Origin: Magnolia sinica
Taxonomy: Eukaryota; Streptophyta; Magnoliopsida; Magnoliales; Magnoliaceae
Assembly: GCF_029962835.1 (NCBI RefSeq)
Contig: NC_080574.1
Location: 24,836,001-24,900,000 of the forward strand
DNA length: 64,000 bases
Reading direction: 5' to 3'
Below, piece after piece: positions 43,789-58,342 of this stretch; position 1 is the first letter of the stretch; every line of letters begins with the position of its first letter. A program made the translations under genes and the position numbers. The notes below the pieces were generated by a model. The model worked only from the letters and a program-made list of their open reading frames with translations, was not told the DNA's origin and made no database searches.

Positions 43789-46700
43789 TTAGGGACTCTG
43801 CACGACCTTTTTGGCTTTCCTCGAAAACTCCCTGATCAATGCCTTGTCAGAGAATGTCAATGGAAGATCTTCATCAATGGCATCACTCTGGTAAATTGGC
43901 CCAGCAGGTCTTCTGTGATTACCCGAGCTACCTGGACTGTTGGGTTGTTCGGGCTCTTCAGGTATATTGCGGTATAAGTGTTTGAGTATGAAAAGTGCAG
44001 TGTCAGGATCCCGCCAATAATTTCTGCATGTCCAATCGCATTTGATCTAGTTCAGTTTCAGGTTTGGTAGCTAGTCCAGTTTCATAAACATTGCATAATA
44101 CTCGCTAGTTGTATAACATTGACAAGAAGAAATAACTTGTTAAAAAAAAAGATATGGATATGGATACTTACGTGTGTGCCCCTATAGCTGAGATGTATGC
44201 ATGCTCAAACGTTTTGTCCTGCACAGTGAATTAAGGAAACTCAAGTAGATGAGATAAATAACAATATTTGCAAAATACTATACACTATGCAACTATAGAG
44301 ATGCAAAAATTGCATTAGCTAACAGTCCAAATTCATCGAAAAATGAGTCCCTAGAAATTTGGCTACCCAGTCCAATCAATTCATTGGGACAATGTTCATG
44401 GTCCTTTCTTGAGACCTGCAACTGAGGCCACAGGCCTGATCTGGCCTAATGAAAGAGAGCCATGAGCACCTGTCAGATGCAGGCCCTGTAGTGAAAAGCA
44501 AAAAAGATTCCCTCAGGTGAATCACATTTTTGCCATTTTCACTGCAGGACCCACATCCAATAGGCGCACAAGGAGTGATTCCATCGGATATGAAATACTA
44601 ATGCCGTTAGCTGTTCAAAGACATTGGGGTCCGATATGAAATAATAATTCAGTTAGCTGTTCAAAGACATTGGCACTAAGTTCATAGAGTTGCTCACTTG
44701 AAGCATGTGATCAATTTGACCATCTTCACTTCCAGTTAATCTTTCCATCATGATGGAACCGTACGTTCTTTCCTCTACTACTTTGACATCCTCTATGGCT
44801 TTCATATATAACATACACGAAGTCAACAATGAATTCAAATGGAAGGTATGAACAAAATAATAGGTGTAACAACATGTCACTGTCCACTTACCTTCCATCT
44901 TTTCCTTCTTTCTTGATTGAAACACACTGAGCATTTTGACCTGATGAAATAGCCTCGCGGTTAGGAAATACGACTACACAATAGATTGAAAATACAACTA
45001 CACAATAGATTGAAGACCGAAGCACTAAGTACCTTAAAACATATGTTGGCAGGAAAAAGAAAGTGCATAGTTGGAATTTGAAATATAGGGAACCAAGGGC
45101 TCATATGCTATTTGATCCAATGGACAAGCAAACTACTTATACATGTACTGTCTAAAGCAACATTTGCTAATACCAACTATCACACCCATACCACAAACTC
45201 CATCCTTTATGTTCAAAAGTATCTTTGAAGCCATCTCAACATGCCACTTTTAAGAAATGGATATATATAGTTTGATGGGTATTGGCACTGGCACAATGCC
45301 GAATCATGGATAAATGTCTTGATACAAATTCCCAGTAGAATAGTTATTCTTAATAGTACAAAAATTATCCAGTAAACTAATACAACTTGTTGTCTTTTCC
45401 AAATAAACCTTTTTTTTTTTCATTCTGAAAGGTGACAATGATCTCGTATAGAAAAAGAAGAAAGGGACACTTCCAATCAAGGTAATGTATAAGTGTCATG
45501 CACACAGATTGCATTGACCACCATTTTTGGCCAAAACACAAACCTCTGAGTTTAAATTAAGTAAGACCAATGTTTTCAGTATCAATGATATCAGCTGATA
45601 TATCCTACGGTATATTGTGCATCCCACTTGTGTGATATGAAACACACAGGTGGTGTCTAAATTTTTTTGTATCGTACAATATATCACATGATATCACAGA
45701 TATCGCGTATCAACGATATCTATCGATATCGACAGATATCACATGGAAAGTCCAAGTCTGAGGGCAGAAAAAAACCATCCAAACCCTTTTGATCAGCGGT
45801 CAATTGGCCTTCATCTCAGAGTATTAAGGAGTGTTTGATAAAATCATCCCTACATACACTTTAATTTTGGGATTTGGAGGACGATGGGCCAATTTGCAAA
45901 AAATTAGAAAATTTCCCAAAATTTCTCAAATCAGAGAGGACGAGTACTGTACCAACATTATGTCAGCGAGTATTTCAACGGTATCATTCTATTATTACCT
46001 GGGCATAGTATTCTAGGTTTGTAGAGCAGCAGTCTATGCCCAGCCCTGTCGAGACGGAGATGATGATTTTGAGCCACCACAAAGCTCTATGTAGGTTTGA
46101 ACCACAACCACAGACATTATTCACAAGTATATTTCTAGTTTTCTACTTCTTTTTCTTTTGAAGGTATTGCTTGTGTCTCCATACATGTCTTCTTACATTT
46201 ATAAATTATATGAATTGATTTTGAATATACTTGCATCAGTTCAGTTATACATCGCGTAGATTAGGACCCCACACAAAGGAAACCTATGTGCACTTGTTGT
46301 TTATGATGTTTTGATTTCTAAGTGTGTATTGATGTCTTTTTTAACAATTCCTAAAGTTCCATTGAAAAATTTGACCAATTTCCCAATGTTTTCCCATGTT
46401 TCCCAACAACAACGATACATTACGCGATACAACGATACATCCCATGTGATAACTAATATGTATCCGTATCCCAAAGTTGTGATACATTACGCGATAACGA
46501 TACAGAAAACATTGAGTAAGACTGAGTACCAACAAGCCCATCATCACGTTCACACTGAAGTAATTTTCTGTGGGTGCAACCTAAATCAAGAGACCGATGA
46601 TGGGCACCTTTTTGAATCCCCTTTGATGAAAAACCTGTCCAAGGATCCAAACTTCGCCAAAGATAGCTGCAAACCAGTTTTAGTGCCTCCAACTCAGCCC

Positions 46701-49700
46701 AACCAGAATCGCCCATCCCTGACAGACCCAAGAACACAAGCATGCTTCTCCCTCCATTGTTTGTGAATATTCCCCCCACTCCTGATCAAAATAAACCTAT
46801 ATAATAGAACCACACACCAGTACAGATTTTATTTCCTAAATCTCTTTGTATTTACATTTAGTGGTAAGCAATTACTGCATATCCAAATATTGTCAACTTG
46901 ATTTTCCAAGTAGACACATCAATTATCCAACAAGTTCAATCCCAACACTGACATGTGTGGCTGCATCCATGTTAGATACCTTCAAACTAACCGATGTGTT
47001 CTTCATGCTAATTTATACTGTGAACCTCCAAATGTAGCTAAAAGTTTCTAAAGAATTAGAACTTAGATGTGGACTTCTTCTTCCTTTCAAGTGTTTGGTA
47101 AGCATATATGTCTCATTGTATAATGAGCAGTGATTGTAGTATCAGTATCGTTACATGTTTCGCTAGTTGGGGATACGGAAACATGTATTGGTATCGCAGA
47201 TATTATCCTTGATACCTGGAAATGTATAGCTGATTGTGGGAAACATTGAGAAAGCAAGAGGAAATGGTGGAATTTCTCAATGCAAATTCAGGAGATGATA
47301 AAAAACAAATATTTGCATATTTAGGAATCAAATAATTGCAAAATAAAATAAAAATGCATATATAGTAAATTTCTCTTTAATTTGGGGCAATGATACTTTA
47401 GGAGATGCTAAAATGCACATATTTGCATATTTAAGAATAAAATAATTGCGAAAACGGTGTATATTTGTATATTTTGGAATCAAATAATAAGTTTCCCTTT
47501 AATGGGGTATAAAAGCATGTATCGTTGACTCGGGGAAACATTGGGGCAACATGTGGAAAATGGTGGATCAATCCATCCATGCATGCACTTACATACGTAC
47601 AACACACATGCATGATCCATCCATGCATACATGCATGCACGCATATACACACATGCAAACACACATTTCATCACACAACCATGCACCCATAAAAAAATGG
47701 AATGAAATTTTTTTTTGGTGATATTATTGAAATATCGCCGAGCGACACCTGGAATTTATAGAGTAAAAAATAAACATTGGTGGAATTTCTGAACTATCAG
47801 CGGTATCGGTATCGCCGAGCTGGTGATACGCATAATATCGAGGATACTCCAAACAATGATCACAAGTTTTTTTTTTTTTTGAAGGATTATTTTGAACATT
47901 TTCACCTTTCCAAAATTTATTATGGGAAGAGACCAAAAATCACGTCACTGTCAGCTGATTCGACACTAAATGTCATATCACAAAGGAAAATTTTGTAGAA
48001 TGGAGTAAATTTGTTTAAAATTATAACATAATGCATAATGGAGGAGAACTGCAGATTTCCACTTTCTACCCAAACCAGCTCTTCACGTCCAGGCCAAACA
48101 TAGTCTCTTTATCCCAAAACAGGGGAACAGCGTTAAGATAGTAGCTGGCACAATTTTACGATGAGGAAACATGGGTAGATTGTCAATTTTCCAATGACTA
48201 GGACAATCTAATCATGAAGTGTTACAAATTTTCAAAACAAAACAATCAGGCGTAATCAGTGTAATTTCCGGAAAAATACAGAGTCAGAAAATAATATTTA
48301 GTTTTTCAAAGTTGAATATGGAAGTTGAATATGGAGCATACCTTCACTGAGCTTAAGTTACTAACAACAGCTTGGGATCGTGCAGCTAGATCTTCAGCGA
48401 ACTCCTGCACCACATAGGAGTCACATTTTAAATATAGTTAAAATAATACCTTCTTGCCAAGAATCACTATTAAGAACAAAAGACTCTACCTGAAAGCCGA
48501 TGTGCAGTCTCTTTCCACCCCTGTGGTAAGGTATAATAACGGGCCGTTTGCTGATATATTCTTTACAGACAAGTGGTTCTACTCTGTATGAAAGCCCACC
48601 CTAGATTCATATAATGTGTTCTCACTTTTCATATCCAAAAGAGACCATAGTGTTTTAACAAATTTTGTGTGTGCTCGCATGTGGGAATGATTCGGTAACA
48701 TCGACAATGCTGGAAGAGCTGTGTATATGCCATCCAACCTGTCCATCATGTGTGGCCCTACCCCCAGACCAATCTAATAATCGGATAGGCCACCTGAACA
48801 ATGGAAAAACACACAAACCTACAAATTCACATGGTGTGGTGCACATGATAATTGGACTGGCTTCATATTTGTGGCATCCCATCATCATGGTGGGGCACAC
48901 CCAATGCACGGATTGTTGGTTGTGTATGCACGCTTTAAACCCAATTGGATATTAGTTTATTGGAATTGGGTCATTAGTGACCCCTTTGATGAATGGAACT
49001 TGATCATTAGTGGCTTGCTTATATCCTCTCTTATTAATTTATGCGATGTATATTTTAAAATGGGTTAAAGGGATTCCTTTGGGTTTTTCTATAGTGGGCC
49101 CATGGGGAAAGAATGAAGTGGAGACAACAGCCTAGATGGTGATTGGAGAGTTGGGGTACCACTATTCTTGAGTATCCTAAATGCCATAACCGCTCTAGCG
49201 GGTGTGGGCAACACAGGACGAGTTGATATGGTTATTCCATATGATGTAGAGCTTACAATGAGTTGGGATGGATTAATCTCCACCATCAGCCACCTTGTGG
49301 CCAATGAACTTCTCCACGTGGAAGTGCAAACACCATTGGATGACAAGTACAGTAATTTAATTGATCGGATGTTTGTATTGGCAGATCATATCAAGACTCC
49401 TAACTAAGAGACTTACAGATATGTGCGGATTGACTTGATCATGCGGTAACTTTGGTTGATCCTTAGACCTGTGGTTGGATGAGAACTTCATGATTCTACT
49501 GTGGTGGGCCTTGACACATTTTCTTTTTGTTACATTTGTAGCCAACACACAGATGTGATTAGGCACACATCATGATACAGTTGAAGCCTTAGTACACTAA
49601 AAAGGGATCCACTAGTCTCACGGACTAAATTGTGATTAGATCTTGATAATCGGACTGTCAATCAAGTGTTTTACTGCTAGCCAATACTCTTAAATTGTTT

Positions 49701-52700
49701 AAAGAGATTTCTTGATTGGTTTTAACTGTTAAATCCTTTTGATTTTATCATACACGTGTTTCTATCAAACTTGATGGGCATTCAATGGTTAGGTTGTTTT
49801 GTTGTCCACCACTTGTGTTGGCATGGGACTTTGACCAAGGGTGGACATCACTGATAGTGAAGGGAGTTGGGCCAATTGGAGTGTATAGGAAGGCAGATTT
49901 ACAGGCTTTTGATAATGTAAGGCATACCGAATCCTGTGGAGGTGCAGAGTACCATACATGATGCTCCCTTGAAACCCTAAATACATGGTGCTCCTCTTTA
50001 AATAGATTTTATCCCTAAAGAGGAGAAGAGAGAGAGCCTTGGGCGTCACCACCCCCTCCTCGGACATCCAGAGAGGAGAGGAAAGAAAAAGAAGAGAAAA
50101 GGGACAGAAGGAGGAGAAATCTTCTCCCTATCTTTGGGTGGTCCATCGCAGATGGCTCTTATTAGATCTTTTAATCATATCCCTATAATGTGATTAGAAG
50201 GTAGTTTTCTCATCTCCTTCACTAGAGAGAGATCGGAGAGAGGCCTTCTTCTTTGGAGGAACGGCGGCACCGGATCTACGCTTTTAGAGTTGATAATGAA
50301 GGTATAATCCTGAGCAGTCGTTTTCAATCCTATCATGTGCGCACGGCATCCAACTCGTCTAAAAGGTTCCCCAGGGTGAGGATCACCTAGTGGAAAGTAA
50401 GCCCAATCCACTCATCAGGTGGAGCCACACCCGTGTTCTTTTTATTTTATCAACAGCTATCTACTGTTTTCTATGGTGCTGTCCACCTGATGAGTGGATC
50501 AGGCTGATTTTTGCACAAGGTAGTCTTCATGGTGGGGTCAACAGCAGTTATATATAGGCCCACACATGGCAATATGGAAGTATGTGACATTCCAACCATG
50601 CATCAGTAGGACCCTTCTGTGTAAATAACCTGGCCGAAAATCAGCCCGGTGCACTTACAAGGTGGGAAACACATGTATGTTGAATGTGAACCCTTAGGAG
50701 CTCTCTTAAACCTCTTAGTGTTCATATACAAATGTGTCCCACCTCGTGAGTTGATCAGCTTTTTTTTCTTCACCAGGTCATCTGCATAATGACACCTACC
50801 CGATGCGTGGTTCAGATGTCACACAGTGCCAGCTTCACAAAAGTGGACATGCATAGAGGTGCATGTGGGCCTATAGCAAATATAACACAGCTATAGCACC
50901 ATTGAAGAGTACAGTTAGAGAAGCTGGTGACGAATGGAGAAGCACATTAATACGTGAAGTTAAAATACAGTGACATGGACAGACCTATATGCCACAGGAT
51001 CAAATGGATGAAAAATATTAAACATTTGCCGACAAGCTGGCATCTCTTCACTAATCCTTTCATCTTGCCAATACTCTTGCCCTTTGCCTAAAAATAGAGA
51101 GGGAGAGAAGATTTCAAAGAGAACGATAGCCAATGTGTTTAAATGTGCTGGATGAGAAAGAGATATGTTAAGGGCATGTTTGGATTGAGGGTGATCTAGG
51201 GGAAACATTCAATTTATGTCAACAACATATTTGTACTTGCTTGGAAAGCAGAGAATGTCGCAATAAACTGCTTGCCTTTCCCTTTCCAACCTCCACAAGG
51301 GAGAAAAAACTTCTCTAAAAAGTGAAATGGTGGCAAAATAGATTTTAATCTAATGTGACATTTTAAATGGCAAAGTTGGAGGGAAAAGAGATATCCCTTT
51401 TTGGGATTACAATCCAAACACGAAAATGCAAAGGGAAAGCATTATCCAGTACTTTTCAGATGCAAAACAAACAAGTGTAAAGGGTTTACTGATCCTGGTG
51501 CTGATGAAATTTGCTATCTGCTTGTGTCACAATTTTGCTTTCCCTCACATTCCCCTAGTTTACCCCCAATCAAAACATGCCCTAAAATTCTCAAAAGAGA
51601 AACTTTCATGTAACAAATAGGGAGGCCAGTTTACTGAGCGTAACAATGAAATAATATATAGAAGAGCATAAATATCTATACGTAGATTCTAAAAAGAAAT
51701 AGACAAGATAAATAAAGCTGTAAGCATGTTTCTACCAGAAGCAGGCAGCAGCTAAAAAGCTGCGTAGAAGGTTCTCTTGAACTATTGAGGACGAGAGTTA
51801 CCAACTGATAGAATTGTTACTGGGTTGAACACATAAGAATTACGGAAAGAATGATTATGATGAGGAAAAAATATCATTTATTTTGTATGTTCATGTCTAT
51901 GGAACCCTGTGGATCAAAACCAACACATTGTTCAGACTGTTGGCAATCCCACTGAGAAGAACTCAGTAGTTTTCATGGCTCAGCTCCCACTTACAGTCTT
52001 TGATATTTTGAGCAATTTGTAGTGAAGTTAATGTAACAGTCCAATCATACTGCTACCTCATAGAAACTTCATGAACTACATTTGTTGCTCAAACACTTAA
52101 CCAAGAGCAACATGAAGCATGAATTCGTAAAGAAGAGGGTGTTAATTGCATAAGTAGCTCCAGGATGGCATTAGCGTAAATATAATGTAGCAACACAATG
52201 GTAAAATATGTTGGGATAAGGTCTAGATGATGATGAGCATAATTGTAAATTATATTAAAGAGGCGTAAATGTAACTAGCTAATTTCTGAGATCTCTAGAA
52301 TCCCCTAGGTTTTCTAGAATCTTCCTAGATGCAAGTCTCTTTATTCTATTCAAGACATCAGATAAGGTATCTAATTATTCAATGTGCAAACTCACACTAG
52401 AAGGCACGCCCTCACCATGTAGGCAATGCTGACCATTTCACTTGCGGTAGAACGAATCAAAGTTCTTGTAAGGCTACCACTTCTTCCAACTGGCAATATT
52501 GTATTTACAGAAATAGCCCTACTTAATGTTTTTTTTTAAAAAAAAAAACTAAAATACCTCTAAAACCAGAATAAAACGTAAAGCAAAGCTCAGAAAAAGC
52601 TCCAAACCGTCAAATAAACCAAATCCTAATAAAGTCAAATAAAAACTAAGACACTTAAGTCCTAAAGTGTCCGCGATCGAGGTGGGCCATGATCAAAAGT

Positions 52701-55700
52701 GGTCAAACGGCCTGATATGCGATCCAATGGTCCGATCAACGTGTGCACTCGATCCAACAGTCCGGACTCCTCAAGATTGTAGTCCACATGCATTTCCTAG
52801 TGTAATCTTCGAAGATGCATCAAATGCATGTGGGGTCTTCAAAACGGTCCACTCGGGCCCACGTAGGGTCATCCATCCAGAGGGAAACTGGTGATGATCT
52901 CCCCCTCTGATAGACCCTGAATGGTGCTTTGATGTCTTCATCACCTTGCATGACCAACTTGCAGACATTTTCACTAAAGCGCTACTGAAGGATCGTTATC
53001 AGTGGCTAAAGAGCAAGTTGAGTGCCTCATCTCTAGGAACCCTCACTTCGAGGGGGAGTATTAGGATAAGTTTGCCTAGAGAGCACTATTGTAGATATAC
53101 TATAGTGGCATAATTGTAAATATGTTGAAGTCACACAAGTGTTAGTAAGCAATAACTAATTTTTCGAGATTTCTAGATTTCACTTGAGTTTTCTAGAATC
53201 TTACGACATGTGGCCTTAGAGGTCCATACACCCATATTGCATTCATTCTTGAAGAGATAAAAGTCTCTCTATTCTATTTCAGATGAAACAACAACAAAAA
53301 GTTTAGGCATCTAAGGATCATATGAATTTTGGAGGTAGATGTGGCGCCCTAAGTAGAATATCCATGTATTTACAATACTGTTGGGAACTCAAATGCCCAA
53401 TCCCAAACGAGACCTCCAATGCAAGCATTTCTTGACAAGTGGACCAGGACAGCCAGCATGTGTAGAATATTTGCCATTTGGCTGATCACACAGCATTTAT
53501 ATGTTCAATCAGTGGCACGATTCTGGTCTATGTGCTGCTGCCAAGTATGATTAATTATGAATTCCACAATCCAGCAATGCTGATTACGTCGAGTATGTAC
53601 AACCAATTAACTAGAGCAACCGGAGATTGCACCTACCATTTGAACTTTCCTTTCCTAGAAATTTTGGGGCATTATTAATGGTGGAGATGAACTGCTGCAG
53701 CAAATACAGCAATATATTAATAAATCATATTCTTTATCAAAAACAAAATCTGAAACTTTGAATTATTAGCATCGGCATCACCTCGTTACAGTTAGTTGGG
53801 TTCAGCTTCCCCAATCCCATTTTGCCAATCATTCCAATATAAGGCCCTAACCTCAGTAAGTGACAAGCCTTTGTATCTCTCCTCACCACCTTGATTCGAG
53901 TCCTTTACGTGATGAGGACATCGTGCACACGCACGCCCCGCACGCCGTCCGCACGTGCACGCATACCACCCCCCCTACGCACGTATGTACGAAGGAGGGC
54001 CTCACCGTCGATCTGGCTCGATGACGACGTCCAGGGAGGGCCTCCTAGCTAGAAGACGAAGTTTTGATTCAAAAGAGTGGACCCGATAGTCAAGAAAAGC
54101 CCATCATGGGATCTCATGATTGTGGTCCACTAGTCGGATTGATTTCATATTTTAAGTTTTGTTTATTCATGTTATTTAGAACATCGTGAACGCTTTAGAT
54201 TTCTTTGTTTGGTTTTTATTTTAGTTTCTTTCATCGCCAAGTAATAGGTTGCGCACATGGCGCGAGTTTTGGGATATAGGGTTTTCCCTATAAGTAGGCA
54301 CCCCTTGTAGTTCTTTTGAGTTATTCAAGCTTAATAAAAATTCCTGCTTTATTTTTCTGCTCTCTTAGTGAGTTGTGGAAGAATTCAAAAGTGCGTGCGA
54401 AGCCCTCCCTTTTCGAAAGGCTAACTACTGTGGTGCGAAGCCACATTGATCCTGATTCACCCCCATCCTCCATCATCTCTCTTCTTTCATCTTCTAACAC
54501 CATCTGTGCTTTAAATTCGTCTTTTGTTACAACAGTTTTCTTCTTTACAATAGAATCCTAGATTTTGGCCCTGCAGGAGGGCTAAAGCTTCAGCGGAGCA
54601 CCACGCACAAGCCGTAGCTCGGATCGACCCGAAACTTCGCGGTTTTGGAGCACACCCCTAGCCGACTAGGGCCAAGGAGAGCTTTTCCGCAATCGACGCC
54701 CCCTCGCATGTGTGGCTAGGTACCTGCGCACGTGCGAGCGCCCCAGGCCCGCTGTCCATACGCGGGAACAGTCTTTTAGATCAGGTTTTCGTCCTTTTTT
54801 ACCCTCTCATACCTGTTTTTCATAAACCCTAACCTTAGATTGTGTTTTCCCTAATTTATTTGCCCCTTTTCACCCTAGGGTTCCTTGAATTGAAATTGGG
54901 GAATCTCTTGGATTATGGACTGATTCTTATACATGTGTGGTTGATTTCTATTTCCCTTTGAGCATTGTTTGGTCCATAATTTTTATTGATCTAGTCCTAG
55001 CCCTTGTAGGCCTGGACCCGTACAGATTCCCCTTTGCTTGAATGTTTGGACTTTTGTGTGGGATGTGGAATTTTATGTTATTGTTTCTGAATTAGTATGA
55101 TCTAAGCCTGACATCTTGCATATCGTATTCCAATTTCATGTCCTGCATAATTAGGTCTCTCCCATCTTCTTTTCAGACCCTATTAACCCTAATAAAAAAT
55201 TCTGTTCTCATTGGAGTAGTTTCCCGCCTTTTTACTTGACTGAACCATCCAATCTACAGTCCATGACTCTCTGTTATTGCAAATCACAAACATCTAGATT
55301 ATTGTACTCTAGAAAGCCTATTCTTCTCTTGGGAAAACACAATGGTTGTGAACGATCACCTACCTAAAGAAGGTGGTGCCTTTGTGTCATAGCATGTCTA
55401 AGGAAAAGGATTGAGCATGGAGTCTTATCACATCAAACTAATCCACAAATTTCTCAAATAAAATACATGCAATTATTTTCGTATCGCAGTACAAACAAAA
55501 AAGAAACATTTATTGCTTTTGTAACTATAAATGGGCAGGATCTGAAAATAAAGGATAAAAAACATCAGAGTACGAGTTTTGCACGAAGAATTACCAATCC
55601 CAATACGAATGTTGCGAAGAGCCAAAAAGACTCCGAGGGGTGATCCAACAGCAAAGAAAGTGTCAGCCTGACAATACAAAAAATTTGATAGTAAACAAGG

Positions 55701-56562
55701 CAACAAGATAGTATCAGCAAGGGTATCAAAACCCACTCCATATACAACATAAACATAGGCTATAAGATTAAGGGTCCATTTAGGTAGGGGATCCTACAAA
55801 ATTGGAATTCAGCATAATCATGTCTTTGGTAGGACCGAAACCCTCCAGGTCAGATTCATAGCACTAAAACCATCCTTTCTCCACACAAATGCAATTAGTG
55901 GCGTTTCAGGTTTTTTCTAAAATTTTGGTAATCCCATTTGTGGGGAGGAAAGCGTGATTTAATGGCAATAAATCTAACGTGAAGGGCGTGCCTACCAATA
56001 TCAAGATTATGCTTAATCACGATTTTGTAGGATCGCCTACACAAATGGACAATAAAATGATGCCTCATTTTGAGTACAGGAGCTAACTTATGCATGTCAC
56101 GGGAGGGCTAACTTATCACCATAGAATAAGGTGATATAGTAAGCACCAAAGAAAAGAATAAAAATTGAATGGAAAAATTACCTTGAACTCAAGCTTAGTG
56201 TATTTGATATGAGGCGTGTAACTCTTCCTTGAATCATCTTCTTTTGGAGAGGGCTTCCCTGGAACAGACTGCCTTGGAGCACCACTGTCCACCTTGTCAC
56301 CTTCTAACCAGACACATGGCAAGCTCCAGTAAAATCATATGATCCAGGCTCATGTTGAAGATACAAGCACCCAAGCAGTTAAAAATATAGTATCACTGGT
56401 GAAATGCACACTTACCTTGATGAAATTCCAGACTGCTATCTTGCTTTCCACCAGACAAGATCAAAGAATTATCTCTTGATTCTAGTTCTGCTATTCTTGC
56501 TTTAAGGGCATTTACCTGTGGAAGTAATAAATTCACTAAATCTGCAATAATAATAATAATAA

Positions 56563-56593
<31 letters not shown>

Positions 56594-56811
56594 AAGAAGA
56601 GAGAGAGAGAGAGAGAGAGAGAGACCACCAAAGTGATCAGCTAACCCTTTTGAAAATAAAATATTGTAAAAAGCATGAAAGAAAAGACAAACATACCCTA
56701 TTTGAACCTCACATTCACACACTTTAACAATGTATAGGACTCAGTTTATTGCATTTATACTGAAATTTGCATTAACCTAAGAAATTCAAGGTGACGCTAA
56801 TATATATTTAT

Positions 56812-56856
<45 letters not shown>

Positions 56857-57515
56857 TGCTCAGCTGCGCACGAGTTCTCATGAGGACTTTTTGACAATTC
56901 AATTGTTGGTGATATGATCCCAAATCTGAACCATCCACATGATGCAGCACCCCAAGAAACCCTCAGGGCCCAACTTTTACCCCGATCCATCCAAAACTCT
57001 GGTGGGCCATGGCAAAAGGAAATAATTTTCACCCTTGATTTGCCTCTCTTTTGTCATGGCCCACCAGAGTTTTAGATTAGGGTAAAAAGTTGGGCCCTAA
57101 AGGTTTCATGGGGTGATGCATCGGACGGTTAAGATTTTGGGCTCATATTACCAGAAATGAATAGTAATGATCTCCAGGGAACCAGTTCTCATGAGAACTT
57201 TTTGAGAACTAATCTCACATGATGTGTATATGCAATTCGAACGGTCAACTAGTTGAGTCTCCTCATGAAACCCCTATAGCCCAAAAGTTAGCCCGATCCA
57301 AAAATCTGGTGGGCCTTAGTGAAGTGAGAGGCAAATCAAGAGAGGAAATTCCCTCTCACTTTGCTATGGCCCACCAGATTTCTGGATCAGGCTAACTTTT
57401 GGGCCTTGGGGGTTTCATGAGGTGATCCATCTAGTGGACCATTCGGATTTTGTGCTCATATCAAATATCAAAAAGTGCTCAGGAGTTCTCAAGAGAACCG
57501 GTTCCTAGTTGAGCA

Positions 57516-57549
<34 letters not shown>

Positions 57550-58298
57550 TGAAGATTGCAAATACTATTAAGGCCAAAAGGCACCAAAGAAAAAATAGAA
57601 AACTATACAAACAAAAAAGAAGAAGAAAACAAGAAAAGAACAAAAGAAAAGCAAAAGAAACTTAGGAAACTATACAACTCAAAACATGGACTGAGCCCTG
57701 AAAAGACTTAAGGGGCTAGGCATGCTGAACTCAAAGCCCAATCAGCAACATCTTTAAGGATAAGCGCTAAGACACTAGCCGAGGTTGAGAGTGAATCCTG
57801 GAATGTTCGAAAGTTTTGTTCCCTCCAGATGACCCAAAAGGTTGCAAGAATGAGAAGGCGCTAGCAAGATTTTATGGAGGCCCCACCATGGCCCCCATGC
57901 CAAGTGAAGAGAAAACCACAAACCGAGGAGGGCACCTCCCAGGTGACACTCAAATATCTTTACTTAAATTCCTGAAAACTATTTTAAAAAAGGGGAGTCC
58001 CTGGAATACACAAGCCACAATTAGCAGACAACAATGTTGTCATATGGGATTGCATAAGCAATTAGGTATCAATGTTGGCATATGTGGTCGCACAGAGAAG
58101 TATGCAACCGCATAAGCCATAGTTATATGGTCATGTGATTGTGTACATAGTATGCGATGGTGGCGTAACCTCCCAACAGTTAGATTTCTGACCGTTGGGA
58201 CCTTATAAAAAAATAAAAAAATAAAAAATAAAAAAACTTCATTCTCTCACTTTTTACCAATAAAAAGGCACTCCCACCCCCTATTTTCACAATTCTAT

Positions 58299-58342
<44 letters not shown>

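Noticed and set aside
46311-46766. 151-codon plus-strand frame
   Set aside because: It crosses the boundary between a hAT-type element and a LINE and has no recognised domain; it is a chance fusion.
52667-52974. Frames on both strands at the Copia remnant
   Set aside because: No homology recognised; the sequence is internal to a deleted retroelement.
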